From contig NZ_CP156627.1 in assembly GCF_039852015.1 (NCBI RefSeq), forward strand, positions 310,001 to 374,000: 64,000 nt of DNA. The letters run 5' to 3'. The DNA comes from Robbsia sp. KACC 23696 (GTDB lineage: Bacteria > Pseudomonadota > Gammaproteobacteria > Burkholderiales > Burkholderiaceae). The notes under the pieces are model-generated. The model had not been told where the DNA came from and ran no database searches. It saw nothing but the letters and a program-made list of their open reading frames with translations. Shown in pieces: positions 1-7,848 of the stretch (its first letter is position 1; the number at the start of each line of letters is the position of its first letter). The position numbers were made by a program, and so were the translations under genes.

Positions 1-233
<233 letters not shown>

Positions 234-379
234 CGTATGACGCCTCGCGTCGCTTGGCTCCCGCGCCGCGAACGTTCGAGGCGGGCGATGTGCTGGGCAC
301 GATAGCGTGTCGGCAAGAAATATTGCATATGCCGCCCGTCGGATAGGTATCATTACGCCGATCAACCTGGGAGATGCAT

Positions 380-904
380 ATGGACGTTCGCGATGCCGGT
401 ACCGAGCATATCGAAGGCATAACGGCGATCTATAACGACGCCGTCGTACACACCACCGCGATTTGGAACGACGTCACCGTCGATATCGCCAATCGGACCG
501 CCTGGCTCAACGATCGACGCAAAATCGGCTATCCGGTTCTCGTCGCCGTGGACGAGCACGGTGCGGTGCTCGGCTATGCTTCGTTTGGCGACTGGCGCGC
601 TTTCGACGGCTATCGCTATACCGTCGAGCACTCGGTCTACGTTCGCGGCGATCAGCGCGGTAAGGGTCTCGGCAAACAGCTGATGCAAACGCTGATCTCA
701 CGCGCCCAGACATTGGGCAAGCATGTCATGGTCGCGGCCATCGAGGCGAACAACACCGGATCCGTGCGGCTGCATGAAACTCTCGGTTTCAAGCACGTCG
801 GTCATATGAAGGAAGTGGGAACGAAATTCGGCACCTGGCTCGATCTCGCTTTCATGCAGCTTCAGCTCGACACGCGCTCGACGCCCGATATCGAGACAGC
901 GTGA
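380..904 (+). CDS. GNAT N-acetyltransferase, phosphinothricin/methionine-derivative acetyltransferase type
   Basis: About 174 residues, the usual size of the Pat/MddA-like branch of GNAT enzymes, which acetylate the amino group of small amino acid analogues with acetyl-CoA. The acetyl-CoA pyrophosphate loop is visible as RGDQRGKGLGKQLM near the middle, followed by the family-typical AAIEANNTGSVRLHETLGFKHVG. I chose the ATG at 380 because a GGGAG lies six bases upstream; an in-frame ATG at 374 is the alternative and would add two residues. It stands alone, 146 bases after the preceding gene. Role is probably detoxification of amino acid analogues; the substrate is inferred from family only. 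Confidence 0.85.
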   Translation: MDVRDAGTEHIEGITAIYNDAVVHTTAIWNDVTVDIANRTAWLNDRRKIGYPVLVAVDEHGAVLGYASFGDWRAFDGYRYTVEHSVYVRGDQRGKGLGKQLMQTLISRAQTLGKHVMVAAIEANNTGSVRLHETLGFKHVGHMKEVGTKFGTWLDLAFMQLQLDTRSTPDIETA

Positions 905-977
905 CCCGCGCCATGCTTAGCCGGCGACGCGTGCGTCGCCCTCGCGCCATGGCATCGAACCCTTGCGTCCTCCGACA

Positions 978-1427
978 ATGACCTTCACCATCCGTCCCGT
1001 GTCGGCAAACGATCGCACCGCATGGCATGCCTTGTGGGAGGCATATTGCGCGTTCTACCGTACGACGCTTGATAGCGCTATATCGGAAAAGACCTGGCAG
1101 CGCCTGATCGATCCGACTTCCCCGATCGACGGTTTGCTCGTTGCGAGCGAGACCGGCGAGCCGCTCGGCTTCTGCAATTACGTCTGCCATCCGCATACGT
1201 GGAGTGATCGGACCGTCTGCTATCTGGAAGATCTTTTCGTGGCGCCCGCAGGCCGTCGGCTCGGCATCGGGACGGCGTTGATCGAGGCGCTTCGTACGCA
1301 AGGCATCGCGCAGGGCTGGGGGCGCATCTATTGGGTCACCGATCACGATAATGTCGATGCCCAGGCGTTATACGACAAGGTTGCCGATCGGACCGCCCAC
1401 GTTCGGTATCAGATCAAGCTACAGTAG
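978..1427 (+). CDS. GNAT family N-acetyltransferase
   Basis: A 149-residue single-domain GNAT acetyltransferase. Motif A, which binds the CoA pyrophosphate, reads APAGRRLGIGTALIEAL, and the C-terminal part has the DNVDAQALYDKVADRT segment typical of the last beta strand and helix. The ATG at 978 is preferred over an upstream TTG at 963. It has the same direction as the GNAT gene before it but is a different subfamily. Its end overlaps the convergent phzF-like gene by 14 bases. The substrate is unknown. Confidence 0.82.
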   Translation: MTFTIRPVSANDRTAWHALWEAYCAFYRTTLDSAISEKTWQRLIDPTSPIDGLLVASETGEPLGFCNYVCHPHTWSDRTVCYLEDLFVAPAGRRLGIGTALIEALRTQGIAQGWGRIYWVTDHDNVDAQALYDKVADRTAHVRYQIKLQ

Positions 1428-2217
1428 GAATTTCGATAAAGCCTTCCAGATACTGGACCGCTTGTCCGGAGACGAAGACGCCATCGTCCACCACACGGCA
1501 ATGCAGCAGGCCCGTGCGGCGTGATACCTGCATGGCCAGTAAGTCCGCCTTGCCCAGCCGCGCGGCCCAGAATGGCGCCAGCGTCGCGTGAATCGAGCCG
1601 GTCACCGGATCTTCATCGCCGCCGTTGGCCGGCCAGAAATACCGCGAGACGAAGTCATGCCGATCGCCACGCGCCGTGACGACGACATCGCGCGGGCCTA
1701 ACGTCGCCAGCAGCGGCAACGTCGGTACGACCTCGCGGACCTCGGCTTCGGACGCATAGACGACAACATAAGCCTGGCCGCATACCGCGACTTCGCGCGG
1801 CGCGATCGAAAGCCCCTTCAGCAATGCGTCGGGGATCGTTTCGAGCGTCTCCGCCGGACGCAGCGGAAAACGCATCTCGATAAAGCCATCGGCCTTGCGC
1901 GACACGCTCAGCCGCCCGACCGCGTCGGCCGTGAAGGCGATGATATCGGCATCGGCGTTTTGCTTGAAGATCACATAGGCACTTGCCAACGTGGCGTGTC
2001 CGCAGAACGCGATCTCGGTCAGCGGAGAGAACCAGCGGATAGCATAGGCGCCATCCGGGCCGCGAACGAAGAAAGCCGTCTCTGAAAGATTATTCTCGCT
2101 GGCAATGGCCTGCATCACCACGTCCGGCAGCCATTGCGCGAGCGGCACGACCGCGGCGTAATTGCCTTTGAACACCGTGTCGGTAAAGGCATCCACTTGA
2201 TAAAACGGCAATTGCAT
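1414..2217 (-). CDS. PhzF family epimerase/isomerase-like protein
   Basis: A 267-residue protein starting MQLPFYQVDAFTDTVFKGNYAAVVPL, the standard N-terminus of the PhzF family (diaminopimelate-epimerase fold). ENNLSETAFF carries the conserved glutamate used for proton transfer in PhzF, and FCGHATLASAYV and DPVTGSIHATLAPFW are the two conserved glycine-rich segments. The open frame continues 31 codons upstream, but the ATG at 2217 matches the family start. Members isomerise small metabolites; most outside phenazine clusters have no known substrate. No phenazine genes are nearby, so phenazine synthesis is not implied. Confidence 0.87.
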   Translation of the reverse strand: MQLPFYQVDAFTDTVFKGNYAAVVPLAQWLPDVVMQAIASENNLSETAFFVRGPDGAYAIRWFSPLTEIAFCGHATLASAYVIFKQNADADIIAFTADAVGRLSVSRKADGFIEMRFPLRPAETLETIPDALLKGLSIAPREVAVCGQAYVVVYASEAEVREVVPTLPLLATLGPRDVVVTARGDRHDFVSRYFWPANGGDEDPVTGSIHATLAPFWAARLGKADLLAMQVSRRTGLLHCRVVDDGVFVSGQAVQYLEGFIEIPTVA

Positions 2218-2362
2218 TCCGGGCCTCTGAGCTGATCGAATCGTGTTGGTCGACAGGCGCAGAATCCGCGACGATCTCCGCGCCGCGAACACGATAACCG
2301 GCTTCGCCAAGGATGTACAGCGTGATTCGCGATTGCCCCGTATGCGCCGCCGGCCTGGAACC

Positions 2363-3223
2363 TCAGACCGCGCCGAAGCGCTTCAAATTGGCTTCGAACC
2401 GTTCGTACGACACCGTCTTATTGATCATGCCTTCATCGAAGCAATACTCCCTGAGCTTCGTCGCATCCTGTTCACGGTAAAAGGTTTCGCAGACCTGCTT
2501 TACCGCTCTGAACGCGGCAAAAATCGTCAATGGCCAATACACCGACATATTCGCGCCGGCCGCGCCTTCCTCCGCGACCGAGTCCTGAAAATCGACACTG
2601 GTGACGATCAACGGACCCAAGATGCGCTTCCGGAAATCGGCCAGCGCGCGAACGGACCCTTTAAAGACAATGAAGCCGGCATCGGCGCCCGCGGCCAGAT
2701 AGGCATTGATCCGCGCGACCGCTTCTTCGGGATCGTTCTTCAGATAAATGGCGTCCGTACGAGCGATGATCAGGAAATTCGGATCCTTACGCGCGGCGAC
2801 ACAGGCCTTGATACGCTGGCACATCGCATCGGGTTCCAACAACACCGCAGGATGATCGGTATGTTTGCCGAATACGGTATCTTCGATATGCATCGCCGAC
2901 GCGCCAGCCGACTCGAATTCATGCACGGTACGCCAGATATTGGCCGCGTGATACCAGCCGGTGTCGGCATCGCACACCAGTGGCACATTGGTTTCCTTCG
3001 CGATCTCCCGCGCCAGACCGAGCAGATCGTGCATCTGCACCAGACCGACATCGGGCAAGCCGAATCCGCTCGCCCCGGTCACGAAACTACCGGTGTACAG
3101 CACGGGAAATCCGGTCTGCTCGATGATACGCGCACTCAATACATCGTAGGCGCCCATCAGAGGCGTGCAGCCCGGCGCATCCAGCAAGGCGCGAAGTCGC
3201 AGCCGTTTTTGATAGCAATCCAT
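2363..3223 (-). CDS. Isocitrate lyase / PEP phosphonomutase superfamily lyase
   Basis: A 286-residue alpha/beta-barrel protein. The diagnostic VCDADTGWYHAANIWRTV segment and the HIEDTVFGKHTDH segment give the metal-binding aspartates and the active-site glutamate of the ICL/PEPM superfamily (oxaloacetate hydrolases/decarboxylases, methylisocitrate lyases, phosphonomutases). The KKCGH-like loop of true methylisocitrate lyase is not obvious, so an oxaloacetate decarboxylase-like or carboxy-lyase activity is more likely. It is the last gene of a leftward set with the SDR and SMP-30 genes upstream (gap of 55 bases to the SDR), which suggests it cleaves the acid produced by that pathway. Confidence 0.82.
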   Translation of the reverse strand: MDCYQKRLRLRALLDAPGCTPLMGAYDVLSARIIEQTGFPVLYTGSFVTGASGFGLPDVGLVQMHDLLGLAREIAKETNVPLVCDADTGWYHAANIWRTVHEFESAGASAMHIEDTVFGKHTDHPAVLLEPDAMCQRIKACVAARKDPNFLIIARTDAIYLKNDPEEAVARINAYLAAGADAGFIVFKGSVRALADFRKRILGPLIVTSVDFQDSVAEEGAAGANMSVYWPLTIFAAFRAVKQVCETFYREQDATKLREYCFDEGMINKTVSYERFEANLKRFGAV

Positions 3224-3278
3224 AGCCTGTCTCCCGACGAAGATGTCATGGTGGAATTCGCCCGCTTGCGGCGGACGA

Positions 3279-4040
3279 TCAGCGCATTGCCATGCCGCCG
3301 TTCACGTCAAGGGTGGCGCCCGTCATATAACGCGCATCGTCACTCGCCAAATAAAGGGCAGCGCCGGCAATGTCCGACACCTCGCCGTATCGGTCCAACG
3401 CAATCCCTTTCTTGACCTCGGGCGGATACTGCAAGATATCGGTCATGGCGGTCTGGATCGCGCCCGGCGCGATGGCATTGACGGTGACGTCGAAGGGCCC
3501 GAGTTGGCGCGCGACCGCCTTCGTCAAGCAGAGGACGGCGGCTTTCGTGACCGAGTACGCCACCTCGGCCGCGACGCCGCCGACCTGCCCTGCGACCGAT
3601 GCCATATAGATTATGCGTCCCGATCGATTCGCCTTCGCGTGCGGCACGAAGGCCGATGTCGCATGAATGCAGCTCATCAGATTGACGTCGATCACCTCGC
3701 GCCACTGCGCCCCTGAAATGGTCTCGATGGGCCGTCCGGGACGGACGATGCCGGCATTGCAGACGAGAATATCGAGACGGCCGAACGTGGCGATCGCGGT
3801 CTCGATCATGCGCACATTCTCTTCCTCCGTCGAAACATCGACGCGAAGCGCTACCGCTTTGACCGCGTAACGCGCCGTCAGATCGTCCGCTGCCTGCTGC
3901 GCGCTTGCAAAGTCGAGATCCGCGATCAGCACATCGGCCCCTTCCGCGGCGAAGCGCGCGGCAATGGCCTGACCGATGCCGCGTGCGGCGCCCGTCACGA
4001 CCGCCGTTTTACCGCTTAACTTTCGTGTGTCATCAGGCAT
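3279..4040 (-). CDS. SDR family NAD(P)-dependent oxidoreductase
   Basis: A classical short-chain dehydrogenase of 253 residues starting MPDDTRKLSGKTAVVTG. It has the cofactor motif TGAARGIG, the NAG strand motif (LVCNAGIV) and the catalytic Tyr-Lys pair in YSVTKAAV, with the serine in MASVAGQ. It ends with the SDR dimer-interface sequence LDVNGGMAMR. The ATG at 4040 overlaps the end of the SMP-30 gene by 8 bases, so the two are translationally coupled. Together they suggest oxidation of a sugar or polyol and hydrolysis of the lactone; the substrate is not known. Confidence 0.88.
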   Translation of the reverse strand: MPDDTRKLSGKTAVVTGAARGIGQAIAARFAAEGADVLIADLDFASAQQAADDLTARYAVKAVALRVDVSTEEENVRMIETAIATFGRLDILVCNAGIVRPGRPIETISGAQWREVIDVNLMSCIHATSAFVPHAKANRSGRIIYMASVAGQVGGVAAEVAYSVTKAAVLCLTKAVARQLGPFDVTVNAIAPGAIQTAMTDILQYPPEVKKGIALDRYGEVSDIAGAALYLASDDARYMTGATLDVNGGMAMR

Positions 4041-4980
4041 GGAATTGGAATCCTCGATGTGCCGCCGCGGCCCCCTCCGACGTGAAGATCCACGCGCCCT
4101 CGCCACGCTCATGGTCGTTGGTGCAGATCAACAGCCGACGTGTGCCGGGCATCATCATCGGATGGGTCGTGCGCAGATGATGACCGCTTTCGCGGCCTGG
4201 AATCAGAATCTGACCGATGGGAAAGCCCCAGGGATTGAACACCATGACGCGCCCCTGGTTGTACATCGCCACATAGAGGTTGTCCTCCGCATCGATGCTG
4301 CAGGAGTCGGGCCCATGGAATCCAGTGAAGTGGTAGGGAATGCTGGTGCCGTACGGCGCGATTGATTTGCCGTCCGCGCCCAATTCGATCAAATGCAAAC
4401 GGTTGGCATTGGTTTCCGTGATCCACAGGCGCGTCTCGTCGGTCGACAGTGCCACCCCATTCGGGCCCGCCATTTTTTCGAGAATGGGCGTGACGGTTTT
4501 GCCATCGGCGGACACGTGATAGACGCCGCCAGTGGGTTCGCAAGACGTGCCGACGAAATGCGTGAAGTAAAAGCTGCCGTCCTTCGCAAAGACCATATCG
4601 TCGGCAACATATCCGCGCAAAATACTGCGTCGATTTCGGCCATCGGGATCGATCGCGAAAATTTCTCCTGTCTTAAAATCGCCGAGGCAGCACACGAACA
4701 GACGGCCATCCTTGTGAATCTTGATCGCCGCCGGGTTGTCGCCCTCGGCACGGTAGATTTCCGTCATCGCTTTGGTGTCGCAGTCGAGTCGGTAGATACG
4801 GCCGCCGAACACCTCCAGCAAATAGAGATTGCCCGCGCGATCGAAGCACAGCCCCTCCAACTGCTGGAAGTCGTCCGCCACTTTGTGCCAGGGCTCGGCG
4901 GTCAGCGTCGGCAGCCCGCGCTCACCCGGCGGGATGGGGGCGAACGCGCGATCCGGCCCGCTGTTGAAAACATCTGTCAT
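4033..4980 (-). CDS. SMP-30/gluconolactonase family lactonase
   Basis: A 315-residue six-bladed beta-propeller protein. Typical features are LEGLCFDRAGNLYLLEVFGGRIYRLD near the start, the metal-site stretch MAGPNGVALSTDETRLWITETNANRLHLIEL, and DSCSIDAEDNLYVAMYNQGRVMVF. The ATG at 4980 has GGAG six bases upstream and is preferred over a GTG at 4992. It is first in the operon (SMP-30, SDR, ICL/PEPM lyase) and diverges from the MocR regulator at 5136. Members hydrolyse sugar lactones using Ca or Zn. Substrate inferred only. Confidence 0.86.
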   Translation of the reverse strand: MTDVFNSGPDRAFAPIPPGERGLPTLTAEPWHKVADDFQQLEGLCFDRAGNLYLLEVFGGRIYRLDCDTKAMTEIYRAEGDNPAAIKIHKDGRLFVCCLGDFKTGEIFAIDPDGRNRRSILRGYVADDMVFAKDGSFYFTHFVGTSCEPTGGVYHVSADGKTVTPILEKMAGPNGVALSTDETRLWITETNANRLHLIELGADGKSIAPYGTSIPYHFTGFHGPDSCSIDAEDNLYVAMYNQGRVMVFNPWGFPIGQILIPGRESGHHLRTTHPMMMPGTRRLLICTNDHERGEGAWIFTSEGAAAAHRGFQFHA

Positions 4981-5075
4981 TCTCGTCTCCACATTTTTTG
5001 CCCGCGGCGTCGTTGCGCCGCGCGGTCTTTTCTTATGCCTTGTTCAAGCATAGCCCCTTGCCCGCGCCCTCGACG

Positions 5076-5132
5076 GGTACAGTCCGGCACAATTTTTCGG
5101 TTACCGTACCAGGCAACGCGGTGGTACAGTAA
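5076..5132. promoter_or_regulatory. Candidate MocR operator sites between the SMP-30 operon and the MocR gene
   Basis: Three copies of GGTAC(A/G)GT occur in 57 bases: direct copies at 5076-5083 and 5123-5130 and an inverted copy at 5103-5110. The last two form an inverted repeat with 11-base arms (5101-5111 and 5122-5132, one mismatch). The innermost copy ends four bases before the MocR start codon. MocR/GabR regulators are known to bind repeated sites next to their own gene, so autoregulation and control of the divergent operon is a reasonable inference. Confidence 0.5.
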
Positions 5133-5135
5133 GTC

Positions 5136-6554
5136 ATGGCACAGCCCGCTTCCAAGATCGAATGGATCATCGACGGTGTTCTGCAGCGCGTCCAACGCGG
5201 CACACTGCAGGCAGGCGATCGCCTGCGATCCATTCGCGAGGAAGCCGCCGCCATGGGTGTCGCGAAAAACACCGTCGTCGAGGCCTATCTCAGATTAGTC
5301 GCGCAAGGCGTGCTGACGGTGCGAGCCGGCGCCGGATACTATGTCGCGCGATCATCGCCGCCGCATCGCAAGGCGGTGCCGCGGGCCATCGTGTCGAGCG
5401 CGGAGACGGCCGCCGAACTGCTGACGGAGCAGTTGGAGCGTCGCCTGCCGATTCGGCCAGGCGACGGACGTCTACCGCCGGACTGGCTGGCCTCCACCGA
5501 GATGCGCCGCCCGCTTTCAGTCATGCGTGTCAGCGCCGACGACACGTACAACACCGCTTGGGGCTTGCTGCCGTTGCGCGAACGTCTATGCGACAGGCTC
5601 GGCGAGCGCGGCATTCACTGTCACACCGGCCAGGTGCTGACGACCTACGGCGGCAACCATGGCATGGACCTCGTCATCCGTTGTCAGGTACGCGAAGGCG
5701 ACACGGTGTTGGTCGATGATCCCGGTTACTACCCCTTGTTTCGCAAACTCAGCGTCGCCGGTGCGCATATCGTCGGCGTGCGCCGGCGTCACGATGGTCC
5801 CGATCCGATCGATCTGCGCGAAAAGGCCCGCGCCACCGGCGCACGTCTCTTTTTCACGCAATCGTTGGCGCACAATCCCACCGGCGGTTCCCTCACGCAA
5901 GGCGTCGCTTATGCCGTATTGAAAGTCGCCGAAGAGCAGGACATGCTGGTGATCGAGGACGACCCCTTCGCCGATGTCTTGCCGGTGACCGCGCCCCGCC
6001 TGGCCGCGCTCGACCAGTTACATCGCGTCGTCTATGTCGGCTCTTTTTCCAAGACACTGCCTGGCAGTGTCCGCGTGGGCTATATCGCCGCCTCGGTTGC
6101 CTTGGCCGAGCAGTTCAACGAGATGAAGGTCATCACCATCGTGTCGACCTCGGCGCAGAACGAGCGGCTGGTGTATTCGCTGATCGAGGGCGCGCAATAT
6201 CTCAAATACCTGCGACGATTGAAGGATCGGATCGAGGACGCCACCGCACGCACGGTGAGCGGACTGGAAAACGCCGGATTCAGCGTGCCGCGTCCGTTAT
6301 GTGGCGGCTATTACGTATGGATCGCGCTGACGCCGGCAATGCAGGCGCGTAATCTCGCCGCGGAGGCCGCCGCCTTGGGCATCTTCGTCGCGCCGTCCGC
6401 CGCGTTCACCATCTCGGAAACACCGACGCCCGGCATTCGCGTCAATGTCGCGTACGGCAGCGAACCGCGTTTCCTGGCGTGGTTACTAAGTGTCCGCGAT
6501 GCCGACGACGCGGCAACGACGTCGCCACCGCGCCAGGGCAGCCGATCACGGTAA
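5136..6554 (+). CDS. MocR/GabR-type PLP-dependent transcriptional regulator
   Basis: A 472-residue fusion of a GntR winged helix-turn-helix (residues about 10-75, with AGDRLRSIREEAAAMGVAKNTVVEAYLRL) and a fold-type I aminotransferase domain (about 115-455). The PLP lysine is in VYVGSFSKTLPGSVRVGYI and the phosphate/aspartate region in VIEDDPFADVL. Such proteins sense an amine or aldehyde through PLP and regulate neighbouring genes. It diverges from the SMP-30/SDR/lyase operon across 155 bases that contain three repeated sites, so that operon is the likely target. Confidence 0.9.
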   Translation: MAQPASKIEWIIDGVLQRVQRGTLQAGDRLRSIREEAAAMGVAKNTVVEAYLRLVAQGVLTVRAGAGYYVARSSPPHRKAVPRAIVSSAETAAELLTEQLERRLPIRPGDGRLPPDWLASTEMRRPLSVMRVSADDTYNTAWGLLPLRERLCDRLGERGIHCHTGQVLTTYGGNHGMDLVIRCQVREGDTVLVDDPGYYPLFRKLSVAGAHIVGVRRRHDGPDPIDLREKARATGARLFFTQSLAHNPTGGSLTQGVAYAVLKVAEEQDMLVIEDDPFADVLPVTAPRLAALDQLHRVVYVGSFSKTLPGSVRVGYIAASVALAEQFNEMKVITIVSTSAQNERLVYSLIEGAQYLKYLRRLKDRIEDATARTVSGLENAGFSVPRPLCGGYYVWIALTPAMQARNLAAEAAALGIFVAPSAAFTISETPTPGIRVNVAYGSEPRFLAWLLSVRDADDAATTSPPRQGSRSR

Positions 6555-6606
6555 AATAGGATGGATCGGCGCGGCTCCGTCGCGCACGCACTTTCCACTT
6601 CCGGTC

Positions 6607-7848
6607 ATGACCCTCCATCGCCCGTCTTCCGCCTCCGATCAACCCGCCGCGTTCACGCATGATCAGGCGCTGATCGGCGACTATGCGCATCCGCTCGACG
6701 GCAAGGCCGGAAGCTGGCAAGTCAGCCGTTCCGAGCGCCCGCACCTTTACCGCATCCAGCATCGTCTGGCGGACCGGCCCACCAAGGTGGATACCGTCGT
6801 CGATCTGGAAAATCTGCAGGCAAAACTGGCGAAATGGCAGCGTGAGGGCTTCGTCAAGCGTCACGACGGACGTGATCCGAGCACGTTCGCCCATCCCACT
6901 TTCATGCAGGATCTGCGCGAGGCAGGGACGCGATCGGCGCAGCTTGCCGACGTCGCGGATCGGGAACGGGTACGGATCGGCAACGTCAGTCTGCCGCAAG
7001 GTGCCGGCGGCCCCCTGGTACCCGCGGTGAATCCGGCCTATCTGTTCGCATCGCGCTCCGATAACGTGCTGCGCGATGTCGATGAGAACCGGCGCGTGAT
7101 GTTGATCGGCCATACCGGCACCGGCAAGACCAGCTTGATCGAGCAGGCAGCGGCGCTCTGCCGGCAAGGCGTGCTGCGCGCCAATATGAACGGTCAGACC
7201 AGCGTCGGCGATTTCGTCGGTTTCTGGACGGTCAAGGGGGGCGAGACCGTCTGGGTCGACGGGGTCCTTCCCATTGCAATGCGTCAGGGCCTCTGGCTGA
7301 TCGTCGACGAAATCGACTTTGCGGAACCGGCCATCCTGTCGGTCCTGACCGCGGTGCTGGAGCCGGGCGGCCAGCTCTTGCTGAAGGAGAAAGGTAACGA
7401 GATTATCGCGCCCCATCCCGCGTTCCGGCTCTTCGGCACCGCCAACGCCGTCGGCGCAATGAGTCGGTTTCGCCACCTGTATCAAGGCGCCAATCTGATG
7501 AACGAAGCGTTTCTCGATCGTTGGCGCGTTTATATGATCGACTACCTTTCGCCGGAAGACGAAGCGACGGTGCTGCGCCAGACATTCGGTCCGAGCGTAT
7601 CCGAGGCGATGGCGCACACCCTCGCGGCGATCGCGGCCGACTGCCGCGCGGCCTTCCTCCGGGAAGATCTGGCCAGCGCGTTTTCCACGCGACGGCTCCT
7701 GGACTGGACGGCGATGATGCTGCGCACCGGCGACCCGGAAACGGCGGCGGGGCCGACGATCTATGCCAAGGTCGATGCGGAAGATGCGGCCTTGATCAGC
7801 AGCATCGTCCGGCACCATATCGCCGTCGACAACGACCAAGATGCCTGA
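6607..7848 (+). CDS. MoxR/CobS-like AAA+ ATPase
   Basis: A 413-residue AAA+ protein. Walker A is GHTGTGKTS at about residues 168-176, Walker B is LWLIVDEIDF with D234-E235, and the sensor region contains FRLFGTANAVGAMSRF. This is the MoxR/CobS branch, whose members work with a VWA-domain partner as chaperones or chelatase motors. The ATG at 6607 is preferred; the open frame runs 39 codons further back into the regulator gene, overlapping it. It overlaps the VWA gene by 8 bases, which indicates a coupled pair. No CobN subunit or cobalamin gene is nearby. Confidence 0.86.
   Translation: MTLHRPSSASDQPAAFTHDQALIGDYAHPLDGKAGSWQVSRSERPHLYRIQHRLADRPTKVDTVVDLENLQAKLAKWQREGFVKRHDGRDPSTFAHPTFMQDLREAGTRSAQLADVADRERVRIGNVSLPQGAGGPLVPAVNPAYLFASRSDNVLRDVDENRRVMLIGHTGTGKTSLIEQAAALCRQGVLRANMNGQTSVGDFVGFWTVKGGETVWVDGVLPIAMRQGLWLIVDEIDFAEPAILSVLTAVLEPGGQLLLKEKGNEIIAPHPAFRLFGTANAVGAMSRFRHLYQGANLMNEAFLDRWRVYMIDYLSPEDEATVLRQTFGPSVSEAMAHTLAAIAADCRAAFLREDLASAFSTRRLLDWTAMMLRTGDPETAAGPTIYAKVDAEDAALISSIVRHHIAVDNDQDA

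Noticed and set aside
2243-3415. A 390-codon rightward open frame opposite the ICL/PEPM lyase.
   Set aside because: The leftward frame has intact lyase motifs; the rightward product has no domain-like pattern.
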